The notes under the pieces: generated by a model
What the model was told of the DNA's origin: nothing
The model's database searches: none
The model's input: only the letters and a program-made list of their open reading frames with translations
Shown here: piece after piece, positions 57,501 through 64,000 of the stretch
Numbering within the stretch: the first letter of the stretch is position 1
Layout: every line of letters starts with the position of its first letter
Translations under genes and position numbers: made by a program
Assembly: GCA_936450465.1 (NCBI GenBank)
Contig: OW388293.1
Coordinates: forward strand, 83,784,134-83,848,133
Source: Gibbula magus
Lineage: Eukaryota; Mollusca; Gastropoda; Trochida; Trochidae
Direction of reading: 5' to 3'
Length of the DNA stretch: 64,000 bases

Positions 57501-60500
57501 ACACTGATAAAGTGATGCATGTTTACACTGATACTGTGATGTTCACAGAGCACAGGGGTAACACGAACATGTTTACACTGATACTGTGATGTTCATGGAG
57601 CACATGGGTAACAGGAACATGTTTACACTGATACTGTGATGTTCACAGAGCACCTGGGTAACAGGAACATGTTTATACTGATACTGTGATGTTCACAGAG
57701 CACAGGGGTAACACGAACATGTTTACACTGATACTGTGATGTTCACGGAGCACATGGGTAACAGGAACATGTTTACACTGATACTGTGATGTTCACAGAG
57801 CACAGGGGTAACAGGAACATGTTTACACTGATAAAGTGATGCATGTTTACACTGATACTGTGATGTTCACAGAGCACATGGGTAACACAGGAACATATTT
57901 ACACTGATAAAGTGATGCATGTTTACACTGATACTGTGATGTTCACAAAGCACAGGGGTAACAGGAACATGTTTACACTGATACTGTGATGTTCACAGAG
58001 TTCAGGGGTAACACGAACATGTTTACACTGATACTGTGATGTTCACAGAGCACAGGGGTAACAGGAACATGTTTACACTGATACTGTGATGTTCACAGAG
58101 CACAGGGGTAACACGAACATGTTTACACTGATACTGTGATGTTCACAGAGCACAAGGGTAACAGGAACATGTTTACACTGATACTGTGATGTTCACGGAG
58201 CACATGGGTAACAGGAACATGTTTACACTGATACTGTGATGTTCACAGAGCACAGGGGTAACAGGAACATGTTTACACTGATACTGTGATGTTCACAGAG
58301 CACATGGGTAACAGGAACATGTTTACACTGATACTGTGATGTTCACGGAGCACATGGGTAACAGGAACATGTTTACACTGATACTGTGATGTTCACGGAG
58401 CACATGGGTAACAGGAACATGTTAACACTGATACTGTGATGTTCACAGAGCACAGGGGTAACAGGAACATGTTTACACTGATACTGTGATGTTCACGGAG
58501 CACATGGGTAACAGGAACATGTTTACACTGATACTGTGATGTTCACAGAGCACAGGGGTAACACGAACATGTTTACACTGATACTGTGATGTTCATGGAG
58601 CACATGGGTAACAGGAACATGTTTACACTGATACTGTGATGTTCACAGAGCACCTGGGTAACAGGAACATGTTTATACTGATACTGTGATGTTCACAGAG
58701 CACAGGGGTAACACGAACATGTTTACACTGATACTGTGATGTTCACGGAGCACATGGGTAACAGGAACATGTTTACACTGATACTGTGATGTTCACAGAG
58801 CACAGGGGTAACAGGAACATGTTTACACTGATAAAGTGATGCATGTTTACACTGATACTGTGATGTTCACAGAGCACATGGGTAACACAGGAACATATTT
58901 ACACTGATAAAGTGATGCATGTTTACACTGATACTGTGATGTTCACAGAGCACATGGGTAACACAGGAACATGTTTACACTGATAAAGTGATGCATGTTT
59001 ACACTGATACTGTGATGTTCACAGAGCACATGGGTAACACAGGAACATGTTTACACTGATAAAGTGATGCATGTTTACACTGATACTGTGATGTTCACAG
59101 AGCACAGGGGTAACAGGAAAATGTTTATACAAATACTGTGATGTTCATAGAGGACAGGGGTAACACGAACATGTTTACACTGATACTGTGATGTTCACAG
59201 AGCACATGGGTAACACAGGAACATGTTTACACTGATAAAGTGATGCATGTTTACACTGATACTGTGATGTTCACAGAGCACAGGGGTAACAGGAACATGT
59301 TTACACTGATACTGTGATGTTCTTTGAGGACAGGGGTAACACGAACATGTTTACACTGATACTGTGATGTTCACAGAGCACAGGGGTAACAGGAACATGT
59401 TTACACTGATACTGTGATGTTCTTTGAGGACAGGGGTAACACGAACATGTTTACACTGATACTGTGATGTTCACAGAGCACAGGGGTAACAGGAACATGT
59501 TTACACTGATACTGTGATGTTCACGGAGCACATGGGTAACAGGAACATGTTTACACTGATACTGTGATGTTCACAGAGCACAGGGGTAACAGGAACATGT
59601 TTACACTGATACTGTGATGTTCACGGAGCACATGGGTAACAGGAACATGTTTACACTGATACTGTGATGTTCACAGAGCACCTGGGTAACAGGAACATGT
59701 TTATACTGATACTGTGATGTTCACAGAGCACAGGGGTAACAGGAACATGTTTACATTGATACTGTGATGTTCACAGAGCACAGGGGTAACACGAACATGT
59801 TTACACTGATACTGTGATGTTCATAGAGGACAGGGGTAACACGAACATGTTAACACTGATACTGTGATGTTCACAGAGCACAGGGGTAACAGGAACATGT
59901 TTACACTGATACTGTGATGTTAACAGAGCACAGGGGTAACAGGAACATGTTTACACTGATACTGTGATGTTCACAGAGCACAGGGGTAACACGAACATGT
60001 TTACACTGATACTGTGATGTTCACGGAGCACATGGGTAACAGGAACATGTTTACACTGATACTGTGATGTTCACAGAGCACAGGGGTAACAGGAACATGT
60101 TTACACTGATAAAGTGATGCATGTTTACACTGATACTGTGATGTTCACAGAGCACATGGGTAACACAGGAACATATTTACACTGATAAAGTGATGCATGT
60201 TTACACTGATACTGTGATGTTCACAGAGCACATGGGTAACACAGGAACATGTTTACACTGATAAAGTGATGCATGTTTACACTGATACTGTGATGTTCAC
60301 AGAGCACATGGGTAGCACAGGAACATGTTTACACTGATAAAGTGATGCATGTTGACACTGATACTGTGATGTTCACAGAGCACAGGGGTAACAGGAAAAT
60401 GTTTACACTGATACTGTGATGTTCATAGAGGACAGGGGTAACACGAACATGTTTACACTGATACTGTGATGTTCACAGAGCACAGGGGTAACAGGAACAT

Positions 60501-61008
60501 GTTTACACTGATACTGTGATGTTCTTTGAGGACAGGGGTAACACGAACATGTTTACACTGATACTGTGATGTTCACAGAGCACAGGGGTAACAGGAACAT
60601 GTTTACACTGATACTGTGATGTTCTTTGAGGACAGGGGTAACAGGAACATAGTTACACTGATACTGTGATGTTCACAGAGCACAGGGGTAACAGGAACAT
60701 GTTTACACTGATACTGTGATGTTCACAGAGGACAGGGGTAACAGGAACATGTTTACACTGATACTGTAATGTTCACAGAGCACAGGGGTAACAGGAACAT
60801 GTTTACACTGATACTGTGATGTTCACAGAGCACAGGGGTAACAGGAACATGTTTACACTGATACTGTGATGTTCACAGAGCACAAGGGTAACAGGAACAT
60901 GTTTACACTGATACTGTGATGTTCACAGAGCACAGGGGTAACAGGAACATGTTTACACTGATACTGTGATGTTCACAGAGCACAGGGGTAACAGGAACAT
61001 GTTTATAC
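54561..61008 (+). repeat. 50-bp satellite, about 125 copies with higher-order structure
   Basis: The unit contains ACAGGAACATGTTTACACTG, ATACTGTGATGTTCACAGAG and CACAGGGGTA. Common variants are CACGGAGCACATGGGTA, GTTCATGGAG, CACCTGGGTA, TTTATACTG and AGTTCAGGGG. A longer variant with ATAAAGTGATGCATG inserted clusters at 57430-60350. Blocks of many units recur with the same order of variants, for example at offsets of 400, 1000 and 1400 bases. Every intact unit has GAACATGTTT, which fits the p53-family half-site pattern RRRCWWGYYY, overlapping TGTTTAC, a forkhead consensus. Confidence 0.97.
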
Positions 61009-61182
61009 TGAAATATGAAAATGAGCCCTGAGATATCTTCATTTATATCAAAATGTCTATACTCCTATTATTGATTGGATTTAGCTTTTTAAATTTTCAA
61101 TTATATACGGGTCTGAACGATGGACTATTTCAAACGGTGAGAGGCCTATTGTTTCGAGATCAGAATCAAGGAGGTTTTCTCA

Positions 61183-61362
61183 TTCTAGTAATCATGTGGA
61201 TAACCCGACCACTGCAGAATGATGTCATCAATAGCAGAACAACACATTCTAGTAATCATGTAGACAACTCGACCGCTACAGAATGATGTCATTAATAGCA
61301 AAACAACACATTCTAGTACTCATGTAGACAACCCGACCGCTACAGAATGATGTCATTAGAAG
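61183..61362 (+). repeat. Three tandem copies of a 64-65-bp unit
   Basis: Units share CATTCTAGTAATCATGT, CGACCGCTACAGAATGATGT and AATAGCAAAACAACA, with several differences. They lie between the satellite and the GPCR leader. Confidence 0.85.
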
Positions 61363-61747
61363 TTGTTTAACACAAAGAGATGTGTTCGTGATATGATTCC
61401 TAAATAACTGCATACGTCATAATGTAGAGCCCTAGTCTTATTATAGACCGACTGCTTGTAATGAGTGCCACAGTTTCTGGTGAACCAATCGTCGGATGTT
61501 GTTTGGTATGGTCGCGGTTTCTAGGATCTTAATTTCATTTTCTTGTAATCACTTTTGTGGCTGTGTAATAGTCGGAGAGAACCATAAGAGCAAATCAATA
61601 GCAATGTTAGGAGAAGTATTGTTGACGGTACTTGAAGTGTCATCAATCATCGCGACCAGTCATCGGAACAGAGTTATAGCTGCGGAAATGAAAATAGGAA
61701 GACTGTAAATAACGTAAAAAACCAATGGTTGTTTCTGTTCTGTTCCA

Positions 61748-61919
61748 GGCTGGCTGTGTAAGATGGGGGCGGCGTCCTGTCGGGGATACAGCAGCGACAC
61801 AACCTACACGTGACCGGATAGACGTTGACCACTGTCTTTTGACCTGTGACTGTTAGGGAAAGTTAGCAATTTGAACAACGAACATTACTGAACGTTTCCA
61901 CCAATGGTTGGAAGCCGCT
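61748..61919 (+). promoter_or_regulatory. GPCR 5' leader with two upstream frames
   Basis: Starts after the acceptor TCTGTTCTGTTCCAG. ATG at 61763 (A at -3, G at +4) opens a 16-codon frame that stops at 61813. ATG at 61904 opens a 10-codon frame whose stop (61934-61936) lies beyond the GPCR start codon, so it overlaps the start. Both would reduce initiation at 61920. Confidence 0.5.
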
Positions 61920-62903
61920 ATGGCCGAGGAAAATGAGTACAGTCTCAGTTTCGTGGTGGTCGCCTCCGTCATTCTCGTCCTTCAGTTCCTCTGCGGTATC
62001 GTCTTCAACATCGCAGTACTTGTCGTGAGTTTGCGGGCCGTCAAGAAGACGGACGAGAGGGGGAACACGTTCATCTCCAACCTCAACGTCGTTGACGTCG
62101 TGATGTGTGTCACAGCCATACCGATGACTCTTACCACGGTGCTGACCTCACGGTTCAAGGAACCGCTGTTCTGTTTCTTCCTGGAAGGAGTTATCTCGCT
62201 TGTGTGTGTGGCGAGCTCCGTCACGCTTCTAATGATCAGCCTCGACCGCTACTACGCCGTCGTCACGCCAGCAAGACGTCACGTGTTCACAACGAAAGTC
62301 AACTTCTTCCTCGCATCAATATGGTTTCTGGCGTTATTCGCATTTTGTACTCCATTTTTCGGTTTCAATGAATCCAAACTTGCCAGCGTCAACACATCGT
62401 TAAGCTGCAATCAGATTATGACTTTGGCCAGTCCTTACTTCTCGCACGAGTTGTTCTACGTAATAACGTTCGGGGTAACCACGGTTGGAATGGGCATGTT
62501 CTATGTAGCTATACTGCGGGTGGCGCGTCGACGCTTGGCGATCAAGGCCGCCATAATGACAGTTTCTCTTTCCGTCCAGAACCAGACTCGCCAGGAAGCG
62601 TCGAGAGAGAAGGAGCGGAAGATGCTCCGACTCTCCATGGTGATCGTGGTCGAGTTCATCTGTCTGTGGGGACCCCACGTCATAGTCACTGTCGTCGAAA
62701 TGTCCATAGACGGGGGTCTCGCCCTGGAGCTTGCACAGATCAGCTGTCAGATTCTAGCATACATGACGACAATAGCACATCCATTGCTTTATGCTTTCAT
62801 GCGGAAGAAAATAAGACGTGCAATCCTTGACAAAATACAGCGGGACAATACTGTGCACCCGAGCACTTCCTCCGCCCGTCAGTGTGCCCCATCTAGGTCA
62901 TAA
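61920..62903 (+). CDS. Rhodopsin-class (class A) orphan G protein-coupled receptor
   Basis: Intronless coding region of 327 residues. The ATG at 61920 (G at -3 and +4) is used because the longer frame begins with TTG. Seven hydrophobic segments are visible. Landmarks are Asn30 in helix 1, Asp59 in helix 2 (NLNVVDVVMC), Cys85 before helix 3, SLDRYYAVV at the end of helix 3 (DRY 109-111), and a Cys in the second outer loop after the sequon NTS. A long basic third inner loop leads into helix 6 (FICLWGPH), and helix 7 has HPLLYAF. The usual CWxP reads CLWGP and the usual NPxxY reads HPLLY. It sits in the plasma membrane; ligand and G protein cannot be told. It resembles GPR22-like or small-amine/peptide-type orphans only loosely. 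Confidence 0.9.
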   Translation: MAEENEYSLSFVVVASVILVLQFLCGIVFNIAVLVVSLRAVKKTDERGNTFISNLNVVDVVMCVTAIPMTLTTVLTSRFKEPLFCFFLEGVISLVCVASSVTLLMISLDRYYAVVTPARRHVFTTKVNFFLASIWFLALFAFCTPFFGFNESKLASVNTSLSCNQIMTLASPYFSHELFYVITFGVTTVGMGMFYVAILRVARRRLAIKAAIMTVSLSVQNQTRQEASREKERKMLRLSMVIVVEFICLWGPHVIVTVVEMSIDGGLALELAQISCQILAYMTTIAHPLLYAFMRKKIRRAILDKIQRDNTVHPSTSSARQCAPSRS

Positions 62904-63736
62904 GTCATTCTTCACACGTGTGGGTCACAGGGCAGGATTATGCGGGTTGTGTTGACATATATCTACATATCTACATAGTTATATATTTACATTGTAAACT
63001 TGTGTGCGGGTGTGAGTGCACTTATCGCGATGAACCATTGATTGTGGACTGTTGAAGGATGTTTGTCCAAGTATCTTTTGATCGTCAAATCACACAAATG
63101 TGTCTTTATGGGAAAGGCTTCAGTTGTTCAAATTTGTCTTTTTTGCTTAAAAATGCCATTGTATATGATGTTTGATAGACTAAACGAATATGTAAACTAT
63201 ATTGATCTTTTTCAGGAAAACATTGATAAATGATGAATTTCTTTTTAGTTGTTCCAAAAGTCTATTTTTTCTGACATGTTCAGTACAGCTGAAAGCTCTT
63301 ATTCCTCTCTCATGTCGAGTGAACTACATCAGCCTTTGATATCTCCTTGTTACAAAGTCAACAGTGAGTTGCCAATGAACAGAGTTCTTGCTGTCCTTGA
63401 ATCATTAGAATGCACATAATGCAGTGATGTTATGATATATTTCCTGCTTTCATGCACTCATCGATGCCCCCAGTAAGTGTTTGGTATCGTTTTGGGACGA
63501 GTATCACACGTGCATGTAGATCCTAGTCCCGCGAGTCACAGTAAAGTATCAATAGATTCTTCTTCTTAACAACGGAGGCTGTAATATTTTATATGTTGAA
63601 TGTAATAATCACGATCTATGTCTGAGGACTTCATCCTTGTCAAAGTCATCTTGGTCACGGCGTATTCTATGTCTCTTCTTCCAATGGCATTGAGAAGTTG
63701 GTTGGTTGAAGGCGAGCGAGCTCTATTGACATGCAT
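62904..63736 (+). other. Probable GPCR 3' UTR
   Basis: No AATAAA occurs between the GPCR stop and the hairpin at 63737, where one is present at 63803-63808. The UTR may therefore run about 0.9 kb into that repeat. A 63-codon frame (63042-63233) has no domain. Confidence 0.4.
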
Positions 63737-63830
63737 CTTCTTTATTGCAGGAGTGCGACGTTAACGGTGTTAGCATCTTACACAGAAACGTCGCACTCCT
63801 GCAATAAAGAAGTTACATATTCATAGAACA
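63737..63830 (+). repeat. Dispersed terminal motif in inverted arrangement, copy 6
   Basis: CTTCTTTATTGCAGGAGTGC plus GACGTT (63737-63762) is the perfect reverse complement of 63787-63812, with a 24-base loop. The right arm, with AACGGTGTTAGCATCTTACA before it, is the closest match to the motif at 7120-7200. It contains AATAAA (63803-63808), followed by a GT-rich stretch near 63846 (TTCTGTGTGTGTAC), a good layout for polyadenylation. Confidence 0.7.
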
Positions 63831-64000
63831 CGTTCTCCTTTATTCTGTGTGTGTACATCCTCGGTTTTCAGTGGCGTAAAGATCATAACCTCTACACCAA
63901 GATAGTCTTGTGGTTTTCATAGGGAATCCGATTACCTCCCCTTGGTTCTTGATATGAAAACCGGCAGGAAACAGATGACGGAAGTATATGTATAAATCAT

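Noticed and set aside
54561..61008. A CRISPR-like array of 50-bp repeats
   Set aside because: The whole unit repeats with no unique spacers, and the context is a eukaryotic genome.

Overview
The window looks like nuclear DNA of a marine gastropod mollusc, most likely abalone-like (Haliotis). It is AT-rich, has split genes with GT/AG introns, and carries many tandem repeats, foldback elements and tRNA-derived SINEs whose tail ends in CTCAC repeats, a pattern I associate with abalone. I see nothing bacterial: no operons, CRISPR, insertion sequences or rRNA. The organism call rests on repeat style and protein resemblance, not on a search.

Three host genes can be supported. (1) PAWR/Par-4 (+ strand) has six coding exons between 10246 and 22108, a 410-residue protein. 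It has the conserved basic SAC core with a PKA-type RRST site and the C-terminal leucine zipper. (2) AKIP1 (- strand) has four firm coding exons between 40960 and 38976, plus a weak two-codon first exon near 41494. (3) A rhodopsin-class orphan GPCR (+ strand, 61920-62903) has an intronless coding region, an upstream 3' splice site at 61747, and a possible 5' UTR exon ending at 50210.

The most complete mobile element is a Ty3/Gypsy-type LTR retrotransposon (31774-36761). It has identical 150-bp LTRs, a tRNA-Leu-type primer site, a polypurine tract, a perfect 5-bp target duplication and one uninterrupted gag-pol frame, so it inserted recently. It sits inside what looks like an older inverted-repeat DNA element. 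Also present are a frameshifted, 5'-truncated Penelope-like element (GIY-YIG end, 42681-43582), a LINE C-terminal relic near 3950-4190, three SINE copies, and several MITE or foldback families. Short terminal motifs ending in AATAAAGAAGTT also recur and may derive from Penelope-like elements.

Tandem repeats fill a large share of the window: 47-bp units (2622-3449), roughly 20-22-bp units (4650-6135), 35-bp units in the last PAWR intron (20550-22006), 17-bp units (44540-45190), 13-bp units (52500-53010) and a 6.4-kb array of 50-bp units (54561-61008). Long open frames through these arrays are repeat artefacts. PAWR and AKIP1 both belong to PKA/NF-kB-linked signalling in vertebrates, and CRE-type TGACGTCA sites occur near both, but any functional link here is inference.
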